Source of the DNA: Prevotella sp. khp7
GTDB lineage: Bacteria > Bacteroidota > Bacteroidia > Bacteroidales > Bacteroidaceae
DNA: 64,000 bases
Assembly: GCF_900109055.1 (NCBI RefSeq)
Contig: NZ_FOIV01000003.1
Span: 372,001 to 436,000 of the forward strand
Direction: 5' to 3'
Positions 25,492 through 34,005 of the stretch are shown piece by piece. The notes below the pieces were generated by a model. That model searched no databases. It was not told the origin of the DNA and was given only the letters and a program-made list of their open reading frames with translations. The translations under genes and the position numbers were made by a program. How positions within the stretch are numbered: position 1 is the first letter of the stretch; each line of letters starts with the position of its first letter.

Positions 25492-25522
25492 TTGGTATTC
25501 TCGTTGATTTGCACTACCTTTG
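25492..25522 (+). promoter_or_regulatory. Promoter of the esterase-rhaM operon
   Basis: TTG 25492-25494, a 20-nt spacer, TACCTTTG 25515-25522. It overlaps the earliest in-frame TTG at 25520, which therefore cannot be the start codon. Confidence 0.75.
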
Positions 25523-25555
25523 CAAGCAAATCGAAACAAACAGATCAAAAAACAA

Positions 25556-26734
25556 ATGAGGAAGATGTTAGTGAGTGTGGCGCTGTTGGCTGCCACATGT
25601 GTTCAGGCACAGACGGTGGTTGACACGGTGCTCAACAGGGCGGGCAGCGCCCCCTTCAGCTATGCTGTGGCTGTGCCAGACGGTAACTATCGCGTCACCG
25701 TGACGCTGGGTTCGAAGAAAAGGGCTGCCCAGACGGTGGTGCGTGCTGAGTCGCGACGCCACTATACGGATGTGGTTACAACGAGGAAAGGCAGTTTTCA
25801 GGAGGTGACCTTCGTGGTGAACAAGCACCAGCCGCTCATCGAGGGCGACAGGGTGGTGAAGCTGAAGCCTCGCGAACTGACATATAAGAATTGGGACGAC
25901 TCGCTCAGCCTGTCGTTCTGCGGTCCTGCTCCTGCTGTGCAGCGCATCAGGATAGAGCCTGCCAACGATGTGACCACGGTGTTTCTCTGTGGCAACTCGA
26001 CGGTGGTGGATCAGGTGAACGAGCCTTGGGCTTCGTGGGGACAGATGATTACCCGCTGGTTTACCCCCGAGGTGGCCGTGGCCAACTATGCCGAGAGCGG
26101 ACTGTCGTGTACCACCTTCCTGGCTCAGTTGCGCCTCGATAAGATTCTGTCGCAGCTGAAGCAGGGCGACTACGTTATCGTGGAGTTCGGCCATAACGAC
26201 GAGAAGGAGAAGAAGCCCGGCGACGGCGCCTGGTATTCCTATTCCCGTAACCTGAAGATATTCGCCGATCGCGTGAGGGCTGCTGGCGGACATATCATCT
26301 TCTGTACGCCAACGGCGCGAAGATTCTTCAATCCTGACCACAAGACGATACAGAATACCCACGGCGACTATCCGGAGGCCATGAAGACGGTGGCTGGGCG
26401 CGAGGCTGTGCCTGTGATAGACCTGACCCGTATGTCGACGGCCTTCTATGAGGCGCTGGGCGAGGAGGGCTCGAAACGCTCGCTGGTACACTATCCTGCC
26501 AACACGTTCCCAGACCAGAACCAGCCTTTGGCCGATAATACCCACTTCAACCCCTTCGGTGCCTGGGAGGTGGCCAAGATGGTGGTGATGGGGCTGAAAC
26601 AGATAGGTTGCCCCTTGGCGGCGTGCCTGCGTAGCGACTGGCAGGACTTCGATCCTCAGCAGCCCGACGATGCTGACGCCTTTGTGTGGCACATGTCTAC
26701 AGGCAGCAGCCTGACGAAACCAGACGGAAATTAG
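25556..26734 (+). CDS. SGNH/GDSL esterase, rhamnogalacturonan acetylesterase type (CE12-like)
   Basis: 392 residues from the ATG at 25556, with a signal peptide ending near 'CVQAQ'. An N-terminal beta domain (about 17-145, 'FSYAVAVPDGNYRVTVTLG') precedes the SGNH domain. Block I is 'VFLCGNSTVVDQ' (Ser of GNST), block II Gly is in 'NYAESGLS', block III is 'IVEFGHNDEK', and block V is 'DNTHFNPFGAWEVA' (the D..H pair). This order is that of CE12 enzymes, which remove acetyl groups from pectic rhamnogalacturonan. The next gene, 28 bp on, is an L-rhamnose mutarotase, which supports rhamnose-containing pectin as substrate. Confidence 0.85.
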   Translation: MRKMLVSVALLAATCVQAQTVVDTVLNRAGSAPFSYAVAVPDGNYRVTVTLGSKKRAAQTVVRAESRRHYTDVVTTRKGSFQEVTFVVNKHQPLIEGDRVVKLKPRELTYKNWDDSLSLSFCGPAPAVQRIRIEPANDVTTVFLCGNSTVVDQVNEPWASWGQMITRWFTPEVAVANYAESGLSCTTFLAQLRLDKILSQLKQGDYVIVEFGHNDEKEKKPGDGAWYSYSRNLKIFADRVRAAGGHIIFCTPTARRFFNPDHKTIQNTHGDYPEAMKTVAGREAVPVIDLTRMSTAFYEALGEEGSKRSLVHYPANTFPDQNQPLADNTHFNPFGAWEVAKMVVMGLKQIGCPLAACLRSDWQDFDPQQPDDADAFVWHMSTGSSLTKPDGN

Positions 26735-26762
26735 GAAAGATATTATCAATAATAGAAAACTT

Positions 26763-27080
26763 ATGAAAAGATTTGCATTTAAGATGTACCTGAAACCAGG
26801 TTGTGAGAAAGAGTACGAGAAGCGCCATGCCGCTATATGGCCCGAGTTGGTGAAGATGATCAAGGACGGAGGCGTAAGTAACTACAGCATTTATTGGGAT
26901 AAGGATACGAACATCCTGTTCGGCTATCAGGAGTGCGAAGGCGAGGGAAACTCGCAGGACACGGAGAACGTGGACCCCATCACCCAGAAATGGTGGGACA
27001 TGATGGCCGACATCATGGAGGTGAATCCCGATAATTCGCCCGTCACAGTACCCATACAAGAGGTGTTCCATCTGGACTAG
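26763..27080 (+). CDS. rhaM: L-rhamnose mutarotase
   Basis: 105 residues, standard length. It interconverts alpha- and beta-L-rhamnose in the cytoplasm ahead of rhamnose isomerase. Typical motifs are 'RFAFKMYLKPGCEKEYEKRH' (catalytic His), 'IWPELVKMIKDGGVSNYSIY', 'LFGYQEC' and 'KWWDMMADIM'. It lies 28 bp after the esterase gene, with no promoter between, and is followed by a terminator-like hairpin. Confidence 0.94.
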   Translation: MKRFAFKMYLKPGCEKEYEKRHAAIWPELVKMIKDGGVSNYSIYWDKDTNILFGYQECEGEGNSQDTENVDPITQKWWDMMADIMEVNPDNSPVTVPIQEVFHLD

Positions 27081-27104
27081 GGATTGACATTTCTTACTTT
27101 TAAC

Positions 27105-27157
27105 ACGGATTAATCGCATTTTCTTTGGGAAAAAAGAGATTAATCCGTTTTCTTTTT
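27105..27157 (+). terminator. Terminator-like hairpin after rhaM
   Basis: ACGGATTAATC (27105-27115) and its exact reverse complement GATTAATCCGT (27138-27148), followed by TTCTTTTT. The ACGGATTAA arms belong to a short repeat family also visible near 46086. Confidence 0.6.
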
Positions 27158-27205
27158 GTACCTTTGTGCCCGAATTAGAATTTTATAACGTTATAAATAA
27201 TAGAA

Positions 27206-27799
27206 ATGGCTGAAACTAAGAAAATTAAGACCGCTTTGGTGTCTGTATTCCACAAAGACGGGCTCGACGAACTCCTCAAGAAGTTGAATGATGAAGGTGT
27301 GAAATTCCTCTCTACTGGCGGTACCCAGCAGTTTATCGAATCACTGGGCTATGAGTGCCAGAAGGTAGAGGACGTGACCACATATCCCTCAATCCTCGGC
27401 GGACGCGTGAAGACGCTCCATCCAAAGGTGTTCGGCGGTATCCTGGCTCGTCGTGAGAACGAGGGCGATATCGCTCAGATGAAGCAGTATGAGATTCCTG
27501 AGATTGACCTGGTGATCGTTGACCTCTATCCTTTCGAGCAGACGGTGGCCAGCGGCGCTTCTGAGGCTGACATCATCGAGAAGATCGATATCGGCGGTAT
27601 CTCTCTGATTCGTGCCGGTGCCAAGAACTTCAAGGATGTAGTCATCGTGCCTAGCAAGGCTGAATATGGCGTGCTGCTCGACATCCTGAACAAGAAGGGC
27701 GCTCAGACTGATATTGAAGACCGCCGTATGTTCGCTGCCCGTGCCTTCGGCGTAAGCTCTCACTACGATACTGCTATCCACAGCTGGTTTGTGAAATAA
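27206..27799 (+). CDS. Stand-alone IMP cyclohydrolase (PurH N-terminal domain)
   Basis: 197 residues corresponding only to the MGS-like IMP cyclohydrolase half of PurH: 'KTALVSVFHKDGLDELLKKL', 'FLSTGGTQQFIESLG', 'LGGRVKTLHPKVFGGILARR', 'VDLYPFEQTVASG', 'IEKIDIGGISLIRAGAKNF'. It closes FAICAR to IMP, the last step of purine synthesis. The usual ~300-residue AICAR formyltransferase half is absent. The frame ends cleanly at a TAA, and mreB starts 15 bp later, so there is no frameshifted remainder. The formyltransferase must be encoded elsewhere. A TACCTTTG box is at 27159-27166. Confidence 0.92.
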   Translation: MAETKKIKTALVSVFHKDGLDELLKKLNDEGVKFLSTGGTQQFIESLGYECQKVEDVTTYPSILGGRVKTLHPKVFGGILARRENEGDIAQMKQYEIPEIDLVIVDLYPFEQTVASGASEADIIEKIDIGGISLIRAGAKNFKDVVIVPSKAEYGVLLDILNKKGAQTDIEDRRMFAARAFGVSSHYDTAIHSWFVK

Positions 27800-27814
27800 T
27801 AAAGAAAGAATATA

Positions 27815-28837
27815 ATGGGATTTTTTAGTTTTGTGCAAGAGATTGCAATGGACTTGGGTACTGCCAATACAATCATTATCAGTGATGATAAGATTGTGGT
27901 AGATGAGCCCTCTGTCGTTGCACTGGATCGCCGAACCGACAAGATGATTGCTGTCGGTAACGAGGCGAAGATGATGTATGAGAAGACACACGAGAACATC
28001 CGTACCATCCGTCCGTTGCGCGATGGCGTGATTGCCGACTTCTCTGCCTGTGAGCAGATGATGCGCGGACTCATTAAGATGGTGCATACAGGCAGTCGCC
28101 TGTTCTCGCCCTCGCTGCGCATGGTGATTGGTGTGCCCTCAGGATCTACTGAGGTGGAACTGCGTGCCGTTCGTGACTCTGCAGAGCATGCCGATGGTCG
28201 TGACGTATATCTGATTTTCGAGCCGATGGCCGCAGCTATTGGTATTGGTATCGACGTCGAGGCTCCTGAAGGAAACATGATTGTGGATATCGGTGGCGGT
28301 TCTACCGAGATTGCCGTGATTTCTCTGGGAGGTATCGTTTCGAATAACTCTATCCGTACTGCTGGCGACGATCTGACTGCTGATATCCAGGAGTATATGT
28401 ATCGCCAGCATAACGTCAAGGTCAGCGAGCGTATGGCCGAGCGTATCAAGATTGCCGTAGGTTCGGCACTTACCGACCTCGGCGAGGATGCACCTGAGGA
28501 CTTCGTCGTACACGGACCTAACCGCATCACGGCCCTGCCTATGGAGGTGCCTGTATGCTATCAGGAGATTGCACACTGTCTCGACAAGACCATCTCGCGC
28601 ATCGAGACTGCTGTATTGTCGGCCCTTGAGAGCACTCCTCCTGAGCTGTATGCCGATATCGTTCAGAATGGTATCTACCTGACTGGTGGCGGCGCTCTGC
28701 TGCGTGGCCTCGACAAGCGTCTTACCGACAAGATGCACATTGAGTTCCATGTGCCTGAGGATCCCCTCCACAGTGTTGCTAAGGGTGCGGGTATCGCTCT
28801 GAAGAATGTAGACCGCTTCTCGTTCTTGATGAGATAA
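27815..28837 (+). CDS. mreB: Rod-shape actin homologue MreB
   Basis: 340 residues. It polymerises under the inner membrane and guides cell-wall elongation. Seen are the phosphate-1 loop 'MDLGTANTIII', 'PLRDGVIADF', 'MVIGVPSGSTEVE', phosphate-2 'MIVDIGGGSTEIAVISLGG', and the adenosine motif 'NGIYLTGGGALLRGLD'. The N-terminal 'MGFFSF' helix is amphipathic. It is first of the mreBCD-mrdA-rodA operon and lies 15 bp after the IMP cyclohydrolase gene. Confidence 0.97.
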   Translation: MGFFSFVQEIAMDLGTANTIIISDDKIVVDEPSVVALDRRTDKMIAVGNEAKMMYEKTHENIRTIRPLRDGVIADFSACEQMMRGLIKMVHTGSRLFSPSLRMVIGVPSGSTEVELRAVRDSAEHADGRDVYLIFEPMAAAIGIGIDVEAPEGNMIVDIGGGSTEIAVISLGGIVSNNSIRTAGDDLTADIQEYMYRQHNVKVSERMAERIKIAVGSALTDLGEDAPEDFVVHGPNRITALPMEVPVCYQEIAHCLDKTISRIETAVLSALESTPPELYADIVQNGIYLTGGGALLRGLDKRLTDKMHIEFHVPEDPLHSVAKGAGIALKNVDRFSFLMR

Positions 28838-28849
28838 TAGAAAGAGGAA

Positions 28850-29716
28850 ATGCGCAACCTGCTGGATTTCCTGAGAAACTATCATCACTGGTTCGTTTTC
28901 ATTTTGTTGGAAGTGGCCAGTGGTGTTCTGTTGTTTCAGTACAACAGCTATCAGGGCAGTGTGTGGCTTTCGTCGGCCAATGTAGTGGTAGGCAAGGTGA
29001 ACCAGTGGGAGAGTGGAGTGCTTCATCATTTCTCGCTTTCAAGAGTAAACGAAGAGCTTGCCACGCGCAATTTCTATCTGGAACGCCAGGTGAGCCAGTT
29101 GCGCCGCCTGTATACCGACCTCACAAAAGACACCACGGTGATGGAGCGTCAGGAACTCCAGTTCCTCAGTCAGTATCAGCTCATTCCTGCCAAGGTTGTT
29201 GATAATACCGTTCATAAGGCTGAGAACCTGATGACCATCGATAAGGGAAGTGCCGACGGGGTAGAGGTTGATATGGGTGTGGCCTGTGGTAGTGGCATCG
29301 TTGGCGTGGTCTACCTCGTCTCCGATCATTACTCTGTGGTGATTCCTGCGCTTAACGCCTCTTCTTCACGTATCAGCTGTGCCATCCGTGGCCGAGGTTA
29401 TTTCGGCTATCTGCATTGGTATGGTGGCGACCCTTCAGTGGCTTATGTAGAGGATGTGCCTCGTCATGCCAAGTTCAAGTTGGGCGAGTGGATAGAAACC
29501 AGTGGCTTCTCATCCATATTCCCTTCAGGTGTCCTGGTAGGGCAGATAGAGCAAGCCTATAACTCGAGCGACGGCTTGTCGTACAAGCTGAAAGTACGCC
29601 TGAGTACCGACTTCAGTTGTGTGCGTGATGTGTGTGTGATTAGTGACAAGAGCATTGCCGAGCGTGCCGCTTTGATGCAGGCAGCCCGCGACTCGATTAA
29701 TATGAAACAGCGATAA
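28850..29716 (+). CDS. mreC: Rod-shape protein MreC
   Basis: 288 residues. One N-terminal membrane helix ('WFVFILLEVASGVLLF'), a coiled coil (about 65-90), then the periplasmic beta domains ('MTIDKGSADGVEVDMGVACG', 'GVVYLVSDHYSVVIPAL', 'SGVLVGQI'). It scaffolds the elongation machinery with MreD, RodA and PBP2. It starts 12 bp after mreB. Confidence 0.95.
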   Translation: MRNLLDFLRNYHHWFVFILLEVASGVLLFQYNSYQGSVWLSSANVVVGKVNQWESGVLHHFSLSRVNEELATRNFYLERQVSQLRRLYTDLTKDTTVMERQELQFLSQYQLIPAKVVDNTVHKAENLMTIDKGSADGVEVDMGVACGSGIVGVVYLVSDHYSVVIPALNASSSRISCAIRGRGYFGYLHWYGGDPSVAYVEDVPRHAKFKLGEWIETSGFSSIFPSGVLVGQIEQAYNSSDGLSYKLKVRLSTDFSCVRDVCVISDKSIAERAALMQAARDSINMKQR

Positions 29717-29731
29717 AAACAGAATCAGCAG

Positions 29732-30232
29732 ATGGCAATAGAATTACTCAACCGTTTGGTCATGTTCGGGGCTTTGTTCCTGGCTCAGGTGCTCATCCTG
29801 AACCATGTACACCTGTTTGACGTAGCCACGCCTCTGCTTTATGTTTATTACGTCATCACATTCCGCCGTGGTTTTCCCAAGTGGATTATGCTGGTGTCGA
29901 GTTTCGTTCTGGGCTTGATTGTTGATGTATTCTCCAGCACGCCTGGACTGGCCGCAGGTAGTATGACGTTGGTGGCACTTCTCCAGCCCTACATCCTGGA
30001 ACGTCTGATGCCGCGTGATTCCGCTGACGACCTGAAGACTTCCGCCAAGACACTCTCTTATGGCAAGTTCTCATTTCTGAGTGGCGTGATTACGGCTATA
30101 TACTGTCTGGTGTTCTTCACACTCGAGGCCTTCTCCTTTTTCGACTGGCTCGTATGGATGGAGCGTATTCTGGCCAGTATCGTCCTGACTTGGATTCTGT
30201 TGATGGCTATTGAAACTGTTCGTTCGAAGTGA
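29732..30232 (+). CDS. mreD: Rod-shape protein MreD
   Basis: 166 residues, mostly hydrophobic, with about five membrane segments ('LVMFGALFLAQVLILNHVHL', 'WIMLVSSFVLGLIVDVFS'). The 'GLIVDVFSSTPGLAAGSM' motif is typical of MreD. It sits 15 bp after mreC; its TGA stop overlaps the GTG start of mrdA. Confidence 0.92.
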   Translation: MAIELLNRLVMFGALFLAQVLILNHVHLFDVATPLLYVYYVITFRRGFPKWIMLVSSFVLGLIVDVFSSTPGLAAGSMTLVALLQPYILERLMPRDSADDLKTSAKTLSYGKFSFLSGVITAIYCLVFFTLEAFSFFDWLVWMERILASIVLTWILLMAIETVRSK

Positions 30233-32082
30233 AAGACTACGATCTTGAGTACCGGCGCTATGTGATTGGTGGGGTGGCTATCCTGATAGTGGTCATCTAT
30301 ATCATACGTCTGTTCATGCTCCAGATAACGAGCGATGACTATAAGAAGAGTGCCGACTCTAACGCCTTTCTGAAAAAGATAGAGTATCCCTCGCGTGGAG
30401 CCATCCTTGACAGAAACGGCAAACTGATGGTCTACAATCAGCCTTCTTATGATATCATGGTGGTGATGAACGAGGCCAAGGGGCGTCTTGATACCCTTGA
30501 CTTCTGCCAGTCGCTGGGCATTACGAAAGAAGAGTTCGACCGCCGAATGACTACCATGAAGGACCGTAATAAGAATCCTGGCTACTCGCGTTTTACGCAG
30601 CAGCTCTTCATGAGTCAGCTGAGTGATAAGGACTTCAGCGTCTTTCAGGAGAAAATGTACCGTTTCCCCGGCTTTTATGTGCAGAAACGCAGTGTGCGCC
30701 AGTACCAGTATCCTGTAGCCGCTCATGTGCTGGGCGATGTGGCAGAAGTGTCGCCCGCCGATATCGAGGAGGATGAATACTATCAGCCTGGTGACTATAT
30801 CGGTAAGTTAGGAATAGAGCGCTATTATGAGAAACAGCTTCGTGGCGAGAAAGGCGTGCAGATACTCCTACGCGATGCCCATGGTCGTATCCAAGGCCGT
30901 TATATGAATGGCGAATTCGATCAGCGTGCTCATCCCGGTAAGAACCTCACGTTAGGTATCGACCTTGAGTTGCAGAAGCTGGGCGAGCGTCTCATGGAGG
31001 GCAAGATAGGTAGTATCGTGGCTATCGATCCCTCTACGGGCGAAGTGCTCTGTATGGTGTCGTCGCCCTCCTATGATCCGCGTATGATGGTAGGACGCCT
31101 GCGTTCTAAGAACCATCGCTTGCTTACTCAGGATGTGTGGAAACCTCTGCTCAATCGTAGTATCATGGGACAGTATCCCCCGGGTTCTACCTTCAAGACC
31201 ACGCAGGGACTGACCTTTATGACTGAAGGTATCATCACTGCGTCGACAATGTATCCCTGTGGTCATGGCTTCAACTTTAAAGGCTTGCACGTAGGTTGTC
31301 ATAGCCATGCAGCTCCGCTGGCATTGGTGCCCGCCTTGAGCACCTCGTGCAATGGTTACTTCTGCTGGGGACTATACCACATGATTAATACGAACATATC
31401 TAAGTACGGCTCTGTACAGAACGCCATGAACACATGGCGTGACTATATGGTGTCGATGGGCTTTGGCTATCGTCTGGGTATCGACCTGCCTGGTGAGAAA
31501 CGAGGACTGATTCCCAACGCCCAGTTCTATGATAAAGCTTATAAGGGTTCTTGGAATGGCTTGACCGTCATCTCTATCGCCATCGGACAGGGTGAGGTGA
31601 ATGCCACCCCGCTTCAGATAGCCAATCTTGGTGCTACCATTGCCAATCGTGGCTATTACTACGTACCTCATGTTGTACGTAAAGTGCAGGGGGAACCTCT
31701 TGATACGCTCTTTACCCGCAAACACTATACAAAGGCTTCACGTCAGGCTTACGACTATGTGGTTCAGGGTATGCGCTCGTCTGTGCTCGGTGGTACCTGT
31801 CACGAACTGGGCAAGTACGACTTTATGGCCTGTGGTAAGACGGGTACAGCTCAGAACCGAGGTCACGACCACTCTGTGTTTATGGGCTTTGCGCCGATGG
31901 ATAACCCCAAGATCGCTGTAGCCGTATATGTGGAGAATGGTGGATGGGGTGCCACTTATGGTGTGCCCATCGGAGGGCTCATCATGGAACAATATATAAA
32001 AGGTAAACTCTCTGAAGCCTCTGAGGCCAGAGCAAAGAATATTCAGGAACGTCGCATCGCTTATGGTACAACCGACAGATAG
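30229..32082 (+). CDS. mrdA: Penicillin-binding protein 2 (elongation transpeptidase)
   Basis: 617 residues from a GTG at 30229 that overlaps the mreD stop by 4 bp. One membrane helix ('VIGGVAILIVVIYIIRLFML') is followed by the PBP dimer domain ('YPSRGAILDRNGKLMVYN') and the transpeptidase domain. Active-site motifs are intact: SxxK in 'YPPGSTFKTTQG' (Ser about 320), SxN in 'STSCNGY' (about 373), KTG in 'ACGKTGTAQN' (about 537). It crosslinks peptidoglycan during lateral growth with RodA, whose gene overlaps its 3' end by 20 bp. Confidence 0.96.
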   Translation: MKDYDLEYRRYVIGGVAILIVVIYIIRLFMLQITSDDYKKSADSNAFLKKIEYPSRGAILDRNGKLMVYNQPSYDIMVVMNEAKGRLDTLDFCQSLGITKEEFDRRMTTMKDRNKNPGYSRFTQQLFMSQLSDKDFSVFQEKMYRFPGFYVQKRSVRQYQYPVAAHVLGDVAEVSPADIEEDEYYQPGDYIGKLGIERYYEKQLRGEKGVQILLRDAHGRIQGRYMNGEFDQRAHPGKNLTLGIDLELQKLGERLMEGKIGSIVAIDPSTGEVLCMVSSPSYDPRMMVGRLRSKNHRLLTQDVWKPLLNRSIMGQYPPGSTFKTTQGLTFMTEGIITASTMYPCGHGFNFKGLHVGCHSHAAPLALVPALSTSCNGYFCWGLYHMINTNISKYGSVQNAMNTWRDYMVSMGFGYRLGIDLPGEKRGLIPNAQFYDKAYKGSWNGLTVISIAIGQGEVNATPLQIANLGATIANRGYYYVPHVVRKVQGEPLDTLFTRKHYTKASRQAYDYVVQGMRSSVLGGTCHELGKYDFMACGKTGTAQNRGHDHSVFMGFAPMDNPKIAVAVYVENGGWGATYGVPIGGLIMEQYIKGKLSEASEARAKNIQERRIAYGTTDR

Positions 32083-33535
32083 AAATCAGAAAGGTGTCAT
32101 CCGCTCACTCGACTACTGGACGATCGTCATCTATATCGCCCTGCTGACCTTTGGGTGGTTCAGCGTATGTGGAGCCAGTTATACTTATGGTGAGACCGAC
32201 CTCTTCAGTCTGGATTCACGCTCTGGCATGCAGATTGTGTGGATAGGAACCTCTATTGTTTTGGGCTTCGTCATCTTGATGCTTGACGACCGCTATCTTG
32301 ACATGTTTGCCTATATCATCTTTGGCGGTATGCTGCTTCTGCTTTTTGCCACCATCTTCAATCCGCATAGCATTAAGGGATCGCGCTCTTGGCTGGTGTT
32401 AGGTCCCTTGCGCCTGCAACCCGCAGAGTTTGCTAAGTTTGCCACGGCCTTGGCCTTGGCTAAGTTTATGAGCACTTATGGCTATTCCATCCAAAAATGG
32501 AAATATTTTGCACCTACGCTGGCCATCGTGTTGTTGCCCATGCTATTTATCGTCTTGCAGCGTGAAACGGGTTCTGCCCTGGTCTATCTGTCGTTCTTCC
32601 TGATGTTCTACCGTGAGGGCATGCCAGGTAGTATCCTGTTTACCGGTGTGGCTATGGTGGTCTATTTCGTGGTGGGCATCCGTTTTGCCGATACCATGTT
32701 CTTCTATACTCCCACGTCGGTGGGTAAGTTTGTGGTGCTGCTCATGATTCAGCTTTTCTCATGTGGACTGCTCTATGTTTATCACAACGATCGTCGTGAG
32801 GCTGTCCGATTGGCACTTATAAGTATCGGTATCACTGCCTTGATTGTTCTTTTCACCCTTGTCATCATTCCCTTCGATATCTCTTATATAGAACTGGGCT
32901 TGTGTATTATACTCATAGGCTATCTGCTTTGGCGCTTCCTGATTACACGTGTGCGTAATTACCTTTGGATTTCGCTATTCGCCTTAGGGTCGCTCTTGTT
33001 CTATAATCTGGCTGACTATGGCCTGAACCATGTACTTGAGCCCCACCAGCGTGTTCGTATCAATGTGCTGCTTGGTTTGGAGGAAGACCTGAAGGGCGCT
33101 GGTTATAACGTACATCAGAGTGAGATAGCCATTGGTTCAGGCGGCTTGGAGGGTAAAGGATTCCTGAATGGCACACAGACAAAGCTCAAGTACGTGCCTG
33201 AGCAGGATACCGACTTCATATTCTGTACCGTTGGTGAGGAAGAAGGTTTCGTGGGTTCTGCAGGTGTGTTGTTGCTTTTCCTGGCATTGATACTAAGACT
33301 TATTCATCTGGCAGAGCGTCAGCCCCGTCGTTTCGGACGTGTCTATGGCTATTGTGTAGTTAGCATCTTTTTGTTCCATGTGTTCATCAATGTCGGTATG
33401 GTACTGGGGCTTACTCCTGTAATCGGTATTCCTTTACCGTTCTTCAGTTATGGTGGCTCGTCGTTGTGGGGCTTCACATTCTTGCTGTTCATCTTCCTTC
33501 GTATCGATTCCAGCCGGAATATGGCGTATCGCTAA
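32063..33535 (+). CDS. rodA: Peptidoglycan glycosyltransferase RodA
   Basis: 490 residues of the SEDS family with about ten membrane segments. Typical stretches are 'WLVLGPLRLQPAEFAKFATA', 'QRETGSALVYLSFFLMFYRE', 'YNVHQSEIAIGSGGLEGKGF', 'QDTDFIFCTVGEEEGFVGS' (the catalytic Asp lies in such a motif) and 'VIGIPLPFFSYGGSS'. It is longer than the ~370 residues of E. coli RodA because of a larger central region (about 195-300), usual in Bacteroidales. It is the last gene of the operon. Confidence 0.95.
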   Translation: MVQPTDRNQKGVIRSLDYWTIVIYIALLTFGWFSVCGASYTYGETDLFSLDSRSGMQIVWIGTSIVLGFVILMLDDRYLDMFAYIIFGGMLLLLFATIFNPHSIKGSRSWLVLGPLRLQPAEFAKFATALALAKFMSTYGYSIQKWKYFAPTLAIVLLPMLFIVLQRETGSALVYLSFFLMFYREGMPGSILFTGVAMVVYFVVGIRFADTMFFYTPTSVGKFVVLLMIQLFSCGLLYVYHNDRREAVRLALISIGITALIVLFTLVIIPFDISYIELGLCIILIGYLLWRFLITRVRNYLWISLFALGSLLFYNLADYGLNHVLEPHQRVRINVLLGLEEDLKGAGYNVHQSEIAIGSGGLEGKGFLNGTQTKLKYVPEQDTDFIFCTVGEEEGFVGSAGVLLLFLALILRLIHLAERQPRRFGRVYGYCVVSIFLFHVFINVGMVLGLTPVIGIPLPFFSYGGSSLWGFTFLLFIFLRIDSSRNMAYR

Positions 33536-33540
33536 CCTTA

Positions 33541-34005
33541 TTATTTCCTACGCAGGCGCAAGCCGACATCGGAAATACCCGGAATCAACTCGCGTTTCAT
33601 ATTGTGAACAATGTAGACTACCAATGAGTCGCCTTTGTTCAGGTTAAGTTCGTTCATGTCGAAACGATATTGGTAGTAGCTTACGCCTTCACCTAGCGGT
33701 GTGCCGTATTTGTCCATCAGCTCGCAGGTGTAGGCATAGCGGTGAGAGCCTCCCAATGGCAGTATATGCTCGTCGACCAACATGGTCAGACTCAGGAAGG
33801 GGTAATCGCCGTTGATGCGCATTTCCAGTTGCTCCTGATAGGTGCCTTCTTCAGCCACAGGCGGTATGGAGAATGTCAGCGTGTCGTTCTTCTCCCATAC
33901 ATAGCCTGGTACATGCTCATAGTGATGATATACCGTCTTATCATCACACGAGACCATCCCCAGTGTGATGATAAGCAGTAATAGTGTGGCTATTTTATTC
34001 CGCAT
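33541..34005 (-). CDS. gldH: Gliding-motility-type lipoprotein GldH
   Basis: 154 residues from the ATG at 34005. Upstream in-frame codons lie within the neighbouring gene and encode a Lys/Arg tail in another frame, not a signal. The lipobox is 'LGMVSC' with Cys at about 20, then 'WEKNDTLTFSIP', 'YPFLSLTMLVDE' and the C-terminal 'DVGLRLRR'. GldH is a Bacteroidota lipoprotein tied to gliding and often kept in non-gliding species. It overlaps the end of the ricT-like gene by 11 bp, same strand. Confidence 0.8.
   Translation of the reverse strand: MRNKIATLLLLIITLGMVSCDDKTVYHHYEHVPGYVWEKNDTLTFSIPPVAEEGTYQEQLEMRINGDYPFLSLTMLVDEHILPLGGSHRYAYTCELMDKYGTPLGEGVSYYQYRFDMNELNLNKGDSLVVYIVHNMKRELIPGISDVGLRLRRK

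Noticed and set aside
25568..26863. 431-residue minus-strand open frame opposite the esterase gene
   Set aside because: No recognisable motif, extends across two real genes on the other strand; shadow.
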